7,785 nt of DNA from Sphingomonas sp. (GTDB lineage: Bacteria; Pseudomonadota; Alphaproteobacteria; Sphingomonadales; Sphingomonadaceae): the NCBI GenBank assembly GCA_030146605.1, contig JASLBO010000230.1, forward strand, positions 1-7,785. Direction: 5' to 3'. Both the position numbers and the translations under genes were made by a program. Below, one piece after another: positions 1 through 6,391 of this stretch (the first letter of the stretch is position 1; each line of letters opens with the position of its first letter). The notes beneath the pieces were generated by a model. It searched no databases. It worked only from the letters and a program-made list of their open reading frames with translations, and had not been told where the DNA came from.

Positions 1-22
1 CCCGGCGTCTGGTAAGGCGCGG

Positions 23-51
23 CCCCTAGCAAAGGCTTTGGAGGCATGCAA
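23..51 (-). promoter_or_regulatory. Leftward housekeeping promoter for a gene beyond the left edge
   Basis: Read on the minus strand, a -35-like TTGCATG (51-45) is followed after exactly 14 bases by a -10-like GCTAGGGG (30-23). This fits the alphaproteobacterial (Caulobacter-type) housekeeping consensus TTGaCgS-N10-14-GCtANaWC in its core positions TTG and GCTA. Transcription would start near base 16 and leave the window to the left, divergent from the MATE gene. The driven gene is not in the window, so the call rests only on the two boxes and their spacing. The same 14-base spacing is seen in the promoter at 2301-2329. Confidence 0.5.
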
Positions 52-107
52 CCCATCGCCGCACGCTTTCACTAATCCGTAGATGCCCCTACAGGCGGCG
101 TCCCGCT

Positions 108-1466
108 ATGTTGCCCTCCCCCGCCCTGTCCGCCGAGATGCGCCGCATTCTCGCACTCGCCTGGCCGGTGGTGCTGACCAGCCTCAACTGGACGATCCTT
201 CACGTCACCGATGTGGCGGTGGTTGGGCTGGTGAGCACGAGCGAAGCCGCAGCGCTGGGCGCGAGCCGCTCGCTCACCTTTCCCGGCATCGTGGTAGGGC
301 TGGGCTGGCTGACCGGCATCCTCGTCTTCGTGTCGCGCGCCGACGGCGCCGGCGACCTGCGCGAGACGGGCCGGGTGTTCCACCAGGGCATGCTGCTCGC
401 ACTGCTGCTCGGATTGACCAGCGGGCTGGCGCTGTTCCTGTGGCCCGAATCCATGCTGCTCGGGCTCGGCGTCGCCCCCGCTACCGTGCCCGCCGCGGCC
501 GACGTGGTACGCGTCATGGCGCTTGCTTACCCATTTCAGCTCGTCATCGTTGCTGTGAGCTTCTTCCTCGAAGGTGTCAGCCGGCCGCGGCGCGTTACCG
601 TGGTCAACCTGTCGATCCTGCCGCTCAACGCGCTGCTGGCCTGGGTGCTCGCGACCGGCCAGCTGGGGCTGCCGGTGATGGGCGCAGTCGGCGCCGCACT
701 GGCAACCGCGATCGCCTCCGCCCTTGGCGCGATCGGCATGGTGGTCGCTGCATGGACGCTGCCGCGCGCCGGCCAGCGCGGTGTCCACGACCTCACCGAA
801 CTTGGAAGTCGTGGCTCTTGGATCGGCGCGTTCAGGCTCGCGCGGTTCGGGCTGGTGCCGGCGATCGCCTCGGGGCTCGAGCTGATCGGCTTCGCGATCC
901 TCATCGCGCTTTCCACCCGGATCGACGCGGCCACGGCACACGCCTTCCAGATCGTCTTTTCGATCCACAACGTGACTTTCGCCGTCGCGCTGGGCCTCGG
1001 CTCGGCAGCGGGCGTGCGCGTCGGAAATGCCCTCGGCGAAGGCGTGCCCGAACAGGCGGCGCGCCGGGCCGCAATCGCCGCGATGCTCGCGGCACTGGCC
1101 ACCGGCATTTTGTCGGTGCTGCTGATCGTGCTGGCGCTGCCGGTAGTGGCGATCTTCCCCGCGACCGAGCCGGTGCACCGCCTCGCCGCGGCGATGCTGG
1201 TGCCGTGGGCGCCGTTCATCCTGTTCGACGGGGTGCAGGTGGTGTTCGTCTACGCGCTGCGCTCGCTGGGCGATCAGGTAATCGCCGGGGTCAACGGCAT
1301 CCTCGCCTTCTTCGTCATCACCGGCGGGCTGGGCGTCCTGCTGGCCCAGGGCGGCTATGGACCGATGGGGCTGGTGCTCGCCTCAGGCCTGGGAATGGTC
1401 GCGGCCGCATTGCTTCACGGTCTGCGGCTCGCCTGGGTCAGCCGCCGATTTCGCTCGCGAAGCTGA
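108..1466 (+). CDS. MATE family efflux transporter
   Basis: A 452-residue inner-membrane protein of the MATE (multidrug and toxin extrusion) family, which exports cationic drugs and dyes in exchange for Na+ or H+. It is almost wholly hydrophobic and fits the usual 12 membrane helices in two halves. Family landmarks are the first-half stretch around residues 166-203 (PLNALL, then [16 protein letters not shown]) and [10 protein letters not shown] at 303-312 in the second half. Length is normal for the family (about 440-470). The start at 108 has a weak AGGCGG (93-98) about 9 bases upstream; ATG at 138 (residue 11, [10 protein letters not shown]) is a plausible alternative because the first ten residues are not conserved-looking. 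It seems to be a single-gene unit. Its last 29 bases overlap the end of the convergent zinc-ribbon gene. Substrate and coupling ion cannot be told from sequence alone. Family call is firm; subfamily (NorM versus DinF-like) is open. Confidence 0.93.
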   Translation: MLPSPALSAEMRRILALAWPVVLTSLNWTILHVTDVAVVGLVSTSEAAALGASRSLTFPGIVVGLGWLTGILVFVSRADGAGDLRETGRVFHQGMLLALLLGLTSGLALFLWPESMLLGLGVAPATVPAAADVVRVMALAYPFQLVIVAVSFFLEGVSRPRRVTVVNLSILPLNALLAWVLATGQLGLPVMGAVGAALATAIASALGAIGMVVAAWTLPRAGQRGVHDLTELGSRGSWIGAFRLARFGLVPAIASGLELIGFAILIALSTRIDAATAHAFQIVFSIHNVTFAVALGLGSAAGVRVGNALGEGVPEQAARRAAIAAMLAALATGILSVLLIVLALPVVAIFPATEPVHRLAAAMLVPWAPFILFDGVQVVFVYALRSLGDQVIAGVNGILAFFVITGGLGVLLAQGGYGPMGLVLASGLGMVAAALLHGLRLAWVSRRFRSRS

Positions 1467-2256
1467 GTTTGACCACCTTGGCGTTGGGCGGCACATCGAG
1501 CTTGGCGCCGGTGAAGTCGAGCGCCGCCCTGGCGCCCAACGCCCGATTTTCCGGGGTGATCCGCCAGCTATACACGACATGATCCGCGCCATCGCGCAGC
1601 TCGACCCGGATATCGGGCACGCGCTGCCGGTCGCCGGTGGGGTTCACCACCTTGCCCGAAATGACGAACGCCTCGCTGCCGTTGGGCATGGTGCGAAGCT
1701 CGACGCTCTTGTCGGTGAAACGCAGCGGCGTATCCGCCTCGCCGCCGACCCCGAGGCCAAGTTGCGCGGCGATGCCGGGAGCCCCCGAATACAGGATGGC
1801 GCCGGTGCCGAGCAGCATCGAGACGCCGGCGACCACTGCGGCGGCGGTCCAGCGCTTCGCCGGATTGCGGCGCGGCTTGAAGCGCGGCTGCGGCGCGAAG
1901 GGATCATATTCGGGCGGCGCCTCGGCGATCGGGTCTTCATAGACGCGCGGAGCGAGGGGAGCGGCACGGGGCGCAGCCGGAGCCGGCCGCGCCATCACCG
2001 GCGGGGCGATTGGCTCGGCCGGGGGGGTGCGGGCCGGAGTGACCTTGGCCGGCGCGGCAGCGGACGCGGGCGCCTCCGCCGGAGCGGGCACCGCGCGGCT
2101 GGCTGCCGCTACGGGCCGCGTCGTGCGATCGAGAAGCGCGGGCGCCTGGAACCAGCTGTGCTTGCAGCTCGCGCACCGCACCGTACGGCCCTCGCCACCG
2201 ATCGCAGTGTCGGGAACGAGGTACCGGGTCCGGCACTGGCTGCATTCGAGGATCAT
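1438..2256 (-). CDS. MJ0042-type zinc-ribbon, single-pass membrane protein with DUF3426-like C-terminal domain
   Basis: A 272-residue protein of unknown function. Residues 1-36 form an MJ0042-type zinc ribbon: C5-x2-C8 (ECSQC) and C28-x2-C31 (RCASCKHSW), with GRTVRC typical of the family. Residues about 44-120 are a proline- and alanine-rich linker, low in complexity. A basic patch at 125-136 precedes one membrane helix (about 137-157), so the ribbon should lie in the cytoplasm and the C-terminus in the periplasm. Residues about 178-270 resemble DUF3426/FxLYD-like beta domains ([12 protein letters not shown], then DIRVELRDG, and a late L-x-VPP segment). Starting at 2256 places the ribbon at the very N-terminus, as in homologues. 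It is divergent from ftsE, an arrangement I recall from other alphaproteobacteria, which hints at an envelope or division role without proving one. A promoter (2301-2329) and an inverted repeat (2262-2300) lie upstream. The linker favours shadow frames, but the cysteines and helix support this frame. Confidence 0.9.
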   Translation of the reverse strand: MILECSQCRTRYLVPDTAIGGEGRTVRCASCKHSWFQAPALLDRTTRPVAAASRAVPAPAEAPASAAAPAKVTPARTPPAEPIAPPVMARPAPAAPRAAPLAPRVYEDPIAEAPPEYDPFAPQPRFKPRRNPAKRWTAAAVVAGVSMLLGTGAILYSGAPGIAAQLGLGVGGEADTPLRFTDKSVELRTMPNGSEAFVISGKVVNPTGDRQRVPDIRVELRDGADHVVYSWRITPENRALGARAALDFTGAKLDVPPNAKVVKLSFASEIGG

Positions 2257-2261
2257 CTAAG

Positions 2262-2300
2262 CGTCTCACCCGCCCGGCTGCCCACTGGCCGGGTGAGGCG
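2262..2300. repeat. Inverted repeat between promoter and start codon of the zinc-ribbon gene
   Basis: CTCACCCG (2265-2272) and CGGGTGAG (2290-2297) are perfect 8-base inverted arms separated by 17 bases. Two more pairs (2262-2300 and 2263-2299) extend the stem to 11 bp across one mismatch at 2264/2298. The predicted start of the - strand transcript (about 2294) falls in the distal arm. In that transcript the proximal arm contains GGTGAG (2270-2265), the only Shine-Dalgarno-like sequence ahead of the ATG at 2256, with 8 bases between. The element could be a repressor operator, a ribosome-site-masking hairpin, or, for + strand readthrough, a weak terminator; there is no T run. Confidence 0.55.
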
Positions 2301-2329
2301 ATTCTAGCTGTAACGAATCGGGCCTACAA
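2301..2329 (-). promoter_or_regulatory. Promoter of the zinc-ribbon gene
   Basis: On the minus strand TTGTAGG (2329-2323) and GCTAGAAT (2308-2301) are separated by 14 bases. The -10 element matches the alphaproteobacterial GCtANaWC consensus at seven of eight positions and the -35 keeps TTG. The predicted start near 2294 leaves a leader of about 38 bases before the ATG at 2256, nearly all of it occupied by the inverted repeat. I found no equally good + strand promoter for ftsE in the same intergenic region. Confidence 0.6.
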
Positions 2330-2429
2330 GAGTCTCGCTTACGTCACCTGTGCCACCATCGCTTGAGCCCGGCGGCGCGCTGTGCGATGCCGTGCGCCAC
2401 CCCAAGCAAGGAGCGGCCGGCGCCCGCGA

Positions 2430-3131
2430 ATGGCCAATATCGTCCAGTTCGAGAATGTCGGCTTGCGCTATGGCACGGGATCCGAGACCCTCTCGGACGT
2501 CAGCTTCACGCTCAAGAGCGGTTCCTTTTATTTCCTGACCGGCCCGTCCGGCGCGGGCAAGACGTCGCTGCTCAAATTGCTCTATCTCGCCCAGCGGCCG
2601 TCGCGCGGCGTGATCCGGCTGTTCGGCGAGGATGCCGGCGCGCTGCCCCGGCAAAGGCTTCCCGGCTTCCGGCGCCGGATCGGAGTGGTATTCCAGGACT
2701 TCCGGCTGGTCCCGCATCTCTCCGCTTATGACAATATCGCGCTGCCGCTGCGCGTCGCCGGCGTGCAGGAGAGCGACATCGAGGCGCCGGTGCGCGAAAT
2801 GCTCGCCTGGGTAGGGCTGACCGAGCGTGCGCGCGCCAGGCCGCCGACCTTGTCGGGCGGCGAGCAGCAGCGCATCGCGATCGCAAGGGCAGTGATCGCG
2901 CGCCCCGAATTGCTCGTCGCCGACGAGCCCACCGGCAATGTCGATCCCGAAATGGCCGAGCGGCTGCTCTATCTGTTCGAATCGCTCAACCGGCTCGGCA
3001 CCAGCGTGGTGGTCGCGACCCATGACTTCCACTTGCTCCACCGGATTCCTAACGCAAAGATGATGCGAATCGAGCATGGCCGCCTCAGCGACCCCACCGG
3101 CGTGCTGCGTAACCCGCCCGGCCAGTCATGA
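2430..3131 (+). CDS. ftsE: Cell division ATP-binding protein FtsE
   Basis: A 233-residue ABC-type ATPase, the usual FtsE length (about 220-235). With FtsX it forms the membrane complex that couples the divisome to periplasmic peptidoglycan hydrolysis. All ABC motifs are intact: Walker A GPSGAGKTS (38-46, K44), Q-loop Q89 in VVFQDFRLV, signature LSGGEQQRIAIARA (141-154), Walker B LLVADEPTG (161-169, catalytic E166), D-loop around 170-173 and switch H198 (VATHD). The FQDFRL segment and EPTGNVD are typical of FtsE. ATG 2430 (MANIVQFENV) is chosen because it matches the family N-terminus; an in-frame ATG at 2382 would add 16 arginine-rich residues with no family match. The nearest ribosome site, AAGGAG (2408-2413), is unusually far, 16 bases away. 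Its stop overlaps the ftsX start (ATGA). First gene of a four-gene operon; its own promoter is not obvious in 2257-2429. Confidence 0.96.
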   Translation: MANIVQFENVGLRYGTGSETLSDVSFTLKSGSFYFLTGPSGAGKTSLLKLLYLAQRPSRGVIRLFGEDAGALPRQRLPGFRRRIGVVFQDFRLVPHLSAYDNIALPLRVAGVQESDIEAPVREMLAWVGLTERARARPPTLSGGEQQRIAIARAVIARPELLVADEPTGNVDPEMAERLLYLFESLNRLGTSVVVATHDFHLLHRIPNAKMMRIEHGRLSDPTGVLRNPPGQS

Positions 3132-4012
3132 TCCTCGGCTTTCAACCCCCCGCCTCCGAACGGCGGCTGCTCGACGACGGCCAGCCGACCCGGGCGATGA
3201 CGTGGATCATGGCGATCATGCTGTTCCTGACCGTGCTCGCCGGCGCGCTGGGGCTCGGCATGTTCGGTGCGACGGCGCAGCTCGATCGCGAGCTTTCGGG
3301 CCGGCTCACGGTGCAGATCGTCGAGCCGATCACCAGCGTGCGCGACGGGCAGGCCGCTGCGATGGTCGCTGCGCTTCGCAAGCTGCCCGGGGTGACGAAC
3401 GTGCGCGAAGTCGACCGTGCGCATCTCGCCCGATTGCTCAAACCGTGGCTCGGCGATGCCGGGCTCGATCCCGACCTGCCGATGCCGGCGATGATCGACG
3501 TCGAGGCGGCAGGGGCCGATTTCGCGGCGATCGAGCAGGCGGCGCGGCGGATCGCGCCGGGCGCCCGGGTCGATCGGCACGCGCAATGGCTGTCGCCGGT
3601 GCGCAGCTTCCTCGCCTCGATGAGCTGGCTCGCGGTGAGCCTGATGCTGTTGATCGCGGGCGCCACTGCGGCGGTGGTGCTGCTCGCGGCACGCGCGGGG
3701 CTGGACACGCACCGAGACACGATCGATGTGCTCCACATGCTGGGTTCCACCGACGTCCAGATCGCCCGCCTGTTTCAGCGGAGGATCGCCTTCGACACGC
3801 TGCTGGGCGGGATTGCCGGCACCGCGGCCGCCCTCATGCTCGTCTGGTTCCTGCAGGCGCGGCTGAGCGCAGTCGGCTCGGAGATGCTGGGCGGCGTCGC
3901 GCTCCAGCGGCGCGACTGGTTCCTGCTGCTGCTTCTGCCGCTCGGTTTCGCCCTGCTCTCCACGCTGGCGGCGCGGGTTGCGGTGCTGCGCACTCTGGGC
4001 CAGCGGCTGTGA
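3128..4012 (+). CDS. ftsX: Cell division protein FtsX (permease-like subunit)
   Basis: A 294-residue inner-membrane partner of FtsE. The topology is that of FtsX: a cytoplasmic N-terminus, membrane helix 1 (about 25-48), a periplasmic domain of some 110 residues (about 49-160), then helices 2 (164-188), 3 (222-246) and 4 (264-286). Between helices 2 and 3 lies the cytoplasmic DVLHMLGSTD (200-209), equivalent to the E-I-x-x-L-L-G-A-T coupling motif by which FtsX-type permeases contact the ATPase. The periplasmic domain would relay the signal to a cell-wall hydrolase activator; no such activator is encoded here. The start ATG 3128 overlaps the ftsE stop by 4 bases, so translation is probably coupled. 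Sequence is weakly conserved in this family, so the call leans on topology, the coupling motif and the ftsE neighbour together. Confidence 0.93.
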   Translation: MILGFQPPASERRLLDDGQPTRAMTWIMAIMLFLTVLAGALGLGMFGATAQLDRELSGRLTVQIVEPITSVRDGQAAAMVAALRKLPGVTNVREVDRAHLARLLKPWLGDAGLDPDLPMPAMIDVEAAGADFAAIEQAARRIAPGARVDRHAQWLSPVRSFLASMSWLAVSLMLLIAGATAAVVLLAARAGLDTHRDTIDVLHMLGSTDVQIARLFQRRIAFDTLLGGIAGTAAALMLVWFLQARLSAVGSEMLGGVALQRRDWFLLLLLPLGFALLSTLAARVAVLRTLGQRL

Positions 4013-4551
4013 TCTGGCGCATCTGCCTGTTGCTGCTCGTCGCCTGGGCGCTGGGGTTCGCGGTTTTCCTGCTGTCCCTCGGCAAGCCGCTCGACGGCCG
4101 CAAGACCGATGCGATCGTCGTACTGACCGGAGGATCCGGGCGGATCGATCGCGGGCTGGTAGTGCTGCGCGCCGGCGATGCACGCCGGATGCTGGTGAGC
4201 GGCGTCGATCCCGATGTCCGCCCGGTCGAGCTCGCGGTGCAGTTCAAGATCGACCGCAAGCTGATGGCGTGCTGCATCGATCTCGGCTGGCAGGCAGTCG
4301 ATACCCGCTCGAACGCCGACGAGACGATGAAATGGGTCCGCAAGCACGGTTTCCGATCGGTACGGCTGGTGACGACCGACTGGCATATGCCGCGTGCGCG
4401 GATGGAGCTGGCGAGTGCGCTGGGCAGCGGCGTCGAAGTGGTCGGCGACGGCGTGCGCAGCGGCGCCAACAGCCCCGGCTGGCGGGTGCTGTTCCGCGAA
4501 TATCACAAGTTCCTCGTTCGGCGGATCGCGTTGTGGGCGGGCGCGGGCTGA
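4009..4551 (+). CDS. YdcF family protein (DUF218), envelope-associated
   Basis: A 180-residue protein of the YdcF/DUF218 (ElyC/SanA-like) family. Residues about 2-24 form an N-terminal membrane anchor. The DUF218 fold follows: DAIVVLTGGSGRI (34-46) with the TGG loop, the RSNADET segment (100-106) equivalent to the family's N-T-x-E-N-A, and LVTTDWHMPRA (120-130), equivalent to V-T-s-x-y-H-m-x-R-A. These form the putative ligand site. Members are linked to envelope integrity and cell-wall precursor metabolism; the reaction is unknown for most. The start is GTG 4009, overlapping the ftsX stop by 4 bases (GTGA); no ATG in this frame lies near it, and the anchor begins at once. The gene is short for the family but keeps all landmarks. 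Its place between ftsX and plsC fits an envelope role. Substrate not assignable. Confidence 0.88.
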   Translation: MIWRICLLLLVAWALGFAVFLLSLGKPLDGRKTDAIVVLTGGSGRIDRGLVVLRAGDARRMLVSGVDPDVRPVELAVQFKIDRKLMACCIDLGWQAVDTRSNADETMKWVRKHGFRSVRLVTTDWHMPRARMELASALGSGVEVVGDGVRSGANSPGWRVLFREYHKFLVRRIALWAGAG

Positions 4552-5246
4552 TGGTCCGGTTGCGAAGCGGCCTGTTCAAGGCCGCATTCTATGGGCTCTC
4601 GGTACCGATCGTGCTGCTCGCGCCGGTGATGGCGCTGTTCGGCAAGCGGGCGTTCCGGCGGTGGGTGCTGCTCTGGACCCAATATCACGCATGGTGCGCG
4701 CGGCATCTGGCGGGGATTCGTGTCCGGGTGGAAGGCGCGCCGCTGTCGACACCTGCGCTCTATGCGGCGAAGCACCAGTCCTTCTTCGAGACTTTCGAGC
4801 TCGTCCGGATGCTCGACGGGCCGACGGTGGTGATGCGGCAGGAATATGCGCGCATTCCAGTGTGGGGCTGGGCGGCGCGACGCTATGGCGTCATCATCAT
4901 CGACCGGAGCGGCGCGGCCTCCGCGCTGCGCCAGATGATGCGCGAGGCCAAGGCCGCCGGCGCGGCGGGGCGTTCGGTGATCCTGTTTCCCGAGGGCACA
5001 CGCTCGGCCCTGGGGGAGAAGCCGCCGGTGCTATCGGGGCTGGCCGGGCTCTACCGCGCGATCGGACTGCCGGTGGTGCCGGTCGCGCTGGATACCGCGA
5101 AAGTCTGGCCGAAGCACGGCCCGGTGCGGCCTGGACTGGTGACTCTCCGGTTCGGCGAGCCGATCCCGGCCGGCCTGAAGCGCGAGGAGATCGAGGCGCG
5201 CGTCCACCGCAAGATCAATGCGTTGAATACGGAACAGTCAATCTGA
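4551..5246 (+). CDS. plsC: 1-acyl-sn-glycerol-3-phosphate acyltransferase (PlsC family)
   Basis: A 231-residue membrane-associated acyltransferase that would acylate lysophosphatidic acid at sn-2 to give phosphatidic acid. A hydrophobic N-terminus (about 10-30) anchors it. Block I is KHQSFFE (74-80): the catalytic H75 is present, but the acidic partner is E80 rather than the usual D of H-x4-D. Block II/III lies around IPVWGWAARRYGVIIIDRS (102-120, binding of the glycerol phosphate), then FPEGTR (146-151) and VVPVAL (175-180). All blocks are in order and length is typical. The ATG at 4551 shares one base with the preceding stop (TGATG), so reinitiation is likely. Last gene of the ftsE operon; a weak hairpin follows 10 bases after its stop. 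Ornithine-lipid acyltransferases (OlsA) share these motifs and remain an alternative, but there is no OlsB neighbour. Confidence 0.92.
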   Translation: MVRLRSGLFKAAFYGLSVPIVLLAPVMALFGKRAFRRWVLLWTQYHAWCARHLAGIRVRVEGAPLSTPALYAAKHQSFFETFELVRMLDGPTVVMRQEYARIPVWGWAARRYGVIIIDRSGAASALRQMMREAKAAGAAGRSVILFPEGTRSALGEKPPVLSGLAGLYRAIGLPVVPVALDTAKVWPKHGPVRPGLVTLRFGEPIPAGLKREEIEARVHRKINALNTEQSI

Positions 5247-5256
5247 CCGAAGCCGT

Positions 5257-5275
5257 CCCCTGGCGAACGCCGGGG
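5257..5275 (+). terminator. Possible weak terminator hairpin after plsC
   Basis: Ten bases after the plsC stop, CCCC-T-GGC (5257-5264) can pair with GCC-GGGG (5269-5275) around a GAAC loop, giving a seven-pair GC stem with one bulged T. No run of T follows (the next bases are CCGAGAGTTGTTC), so it is at best an imperfect intrinsic terminator or an RNA 3'-end stabiliser. Confidence 0.3.
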
Positions 5276-5373
5276 CCGAGAGTTGTTCATCCCGGCCAGC
5301 CTGCCGCGCTCTCGACCGCCTTCGCTGGATGGCGAGCTTTGGCCTATACTCGTTTTCTTTCAATCTGAACGTG

Positions 5374-5444
5374 CTCCTGCGAAAGCAGGAGCCCAGAGCC
5401 CAGAGCGCAACGCCTGTGATCCTGGGCTCCTGCTTTCGCAGGAG
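5374..5444. repeat. Intergenic palindromic repeat with 23-nt inverted arms
   Basis: Arms 5374-5396 and 5422-5444 are perfect 23-base inverted repeats around a 25-base loop; two further outer pairs form across one mismatch (5371-5373 with 5445-5447). Each arm is itself a small palindrome: CTCCTGC-GAAA-GCAGGAG on the left and CTCCTGC-TTTC-GCAGGAG on the right. The loop side carries a tandem duplication of GCCCAGA (5391-5397 and 5398-5404). It resembles dispersed repeats of the type (T)CCTGCGAAAGCAGGA that I recall from sphingomonads and, in spirit, REP/dRS3-type elements elsewhere. It sits between convergent plsC and tyrA, where a strong hairpin could stop transcripts from both sides. No transposase is nearby. 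Confidence 0.85.
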
Positions 5445-5482
5445 AACAGGTCTTTCTCGGCTCAATTCAAGCGAAACACAGC

Positions 5483-6391
5483 CTAATCGTGCGAGCGGCC
5501 GAAATCCGGGCGGGCGTCGTCCTGGCCCGAATCGATGATCGAGCGGCGGACCGCGCGGGTGCGGCTGAACAGCTCGAACAATTCGTCGCCCTTGCCCCAG
5601 CGGATCGCGCGCTGAAGCGCGGTCAGATCCTCGGAGAAGCGCTGGAGCATGTCGAGCACCGCCTCGCGGTTGGCGAGGAACACGTCGCGCCACATCGTCG
5701 GGTCGGAAGCGGCGATGCGCGTGAAATCGCGAAAGCCGCCCGCCGAATATTTGATCACTTCCGACGCCGTCACTTCCTCGAGGTCCGAGGCAGTGCCGAC
5801 GATCGTATAGGCGATGAGGTGGGGCAGATGGCTGGTCACCGCGAGCACGCGATCGTGATGCGCGGGCTCCATCGTCTCGACCTCGGCGCCAAGCCGTCGC
5901 CAGAATTCGAGCACCCGCTCGATCGCGAGGGCATCGGTGCCCTCGGGCGGGGTGACGATGCACCAGCGGTGGTGGAAGAGCGATGCGAAGCCGGCCTCCG
6001 GGCCGCTATTCTCGGTACCGGCGACCGGGTGCGCGGGGACGAACACCGCCTCCGGCAATGCCGCGCGGACCGCCTCGATCACGCTTTCCTTGCACGACCC
6101 GACATCGCTGAGAATCGCATCGGCGGGCAGATCGGCGGCGATCTCCGCCGCGACCGCGCCCATGGCGCCGACCGGCACGCAGAGCACCACCAGATCGGCG
6201 TCGATCACCGCGGTTCCGACGGTGTCGGCCACATCGTCGCACAAATCGATCCGAACCGCGGTCTCGCGCACGAACGGATCCATGTCATAGCCGGTAACCC
6301 GCACGCTCGGCATATGCTGGCGCACCGCGCGCGCGATCGACGAGCCGATCAGCCCCAGCCCGACGATCGAGACCCGGCTGAACGGCAGCAT
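5483..6391 (-). CDS. tyrA: Prephenate/arogenate (cyclohexadienyl) dehydrogenase
   Basis: A 302-residue monofunctional TyrA-family dehydrogenase (often called tyrC in this group) that oxidatively decarboxylates prephenate or arogenate toward tyrosine; there is no chorismate mutase or ACT domain. Residues 1-130 form the Rossmann domain: VGLGLIGSS (10-18) and D36 at the end of the second strand (VTGYDMD), which suggests NAD+ rather than NADP+. DVGSCK (96-101) and PAHPVAGTENSGPEAG (119-134, H121) line the active site, followed by TSHLPH (186-191) and the helical domain with GGFRDFTRIAASDP (218-231), a hallmark of the family. The ATG shares one base with the hisC stop (TGATG), so it is translated with hisC. 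The C-terminal tail (about 285-302) is polar and unconserved. Specificity for prephenate versus arogenate cannot be decided here; TyrA family membership is firm. Confidence 0.95.
   Translation of the reverse strand: MLPFSRVSIVGLGLIGSSIARAVRQHMPSVRVTGYDMDPFVRETAVRIDLCDDVADTVGTAVIDADLVVLCVPVGAMGAVAAEIAADLPADAILSDVGSCKESVIEAVRAALPEAVFVPAHPVAGTENSGPEAGFASLFHHRWCIVTPPEGTDALAIERVLEFWRRLGAEVETMEPAHHDRVLAVTSHLPHLIAYTIVGTASDLEEVTASEVIKYSAGGFRDFTRIAASDPTMWRDVFLANREAVLDMLQRFSEDLTALQRAIRWGKGDELFELFSRTRAVRRSIIDSGQDDARPDFGRSHD

Noticed and set aside
72..1178. Long minus-strand open frame (368 codons) opposite the MATE gene
   Set aside because: Composition is Arg/Gly/His/Gln-rich without any domain, and it lies wholly antisense to a clear membrane transporter. 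High GC with third-position bias leaves such antisense frames open by chance.
83..1582. Plus-strand frame of 499 codons overlapping the MATE gene
   Set aside because: Arg/Ala-rich frameshifted shadow; the frame at 108-1466 has MATE motifs and membrane helices throughout.
1357..2307. Plus-strand frame of 316 codons opposite the zinc-ribbon gene
   Set aside because: No recognisable domain; the minus frame has paired CxxC motifs, a membrane helix and a DUF3426-like domain.
3076..4008. In-frame upstream extension of the YdcF gene to 3076 (491 codons in all)
   Set aside because: The extension is an Arg/Ala-rich shadow of ftsX; the real start is the GTG at 4009, where a membrane anchor begins and the GTGA overlap fits the operon.
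2969..4183. Minus-strand frame of 404 codons opposite ftsX
   Set aside because: Low-complexity Arg/Gln/His-rich shadow of ftsX and the YdcF gene.
5247..5482. Small open frames in the plsC-tyrA gap (for example 5283-5486 and 5329-5538)
   Set aside because: They run through the palindromic repeat and have no ribosome site or recognisable product; the gap is best read as non-coding.
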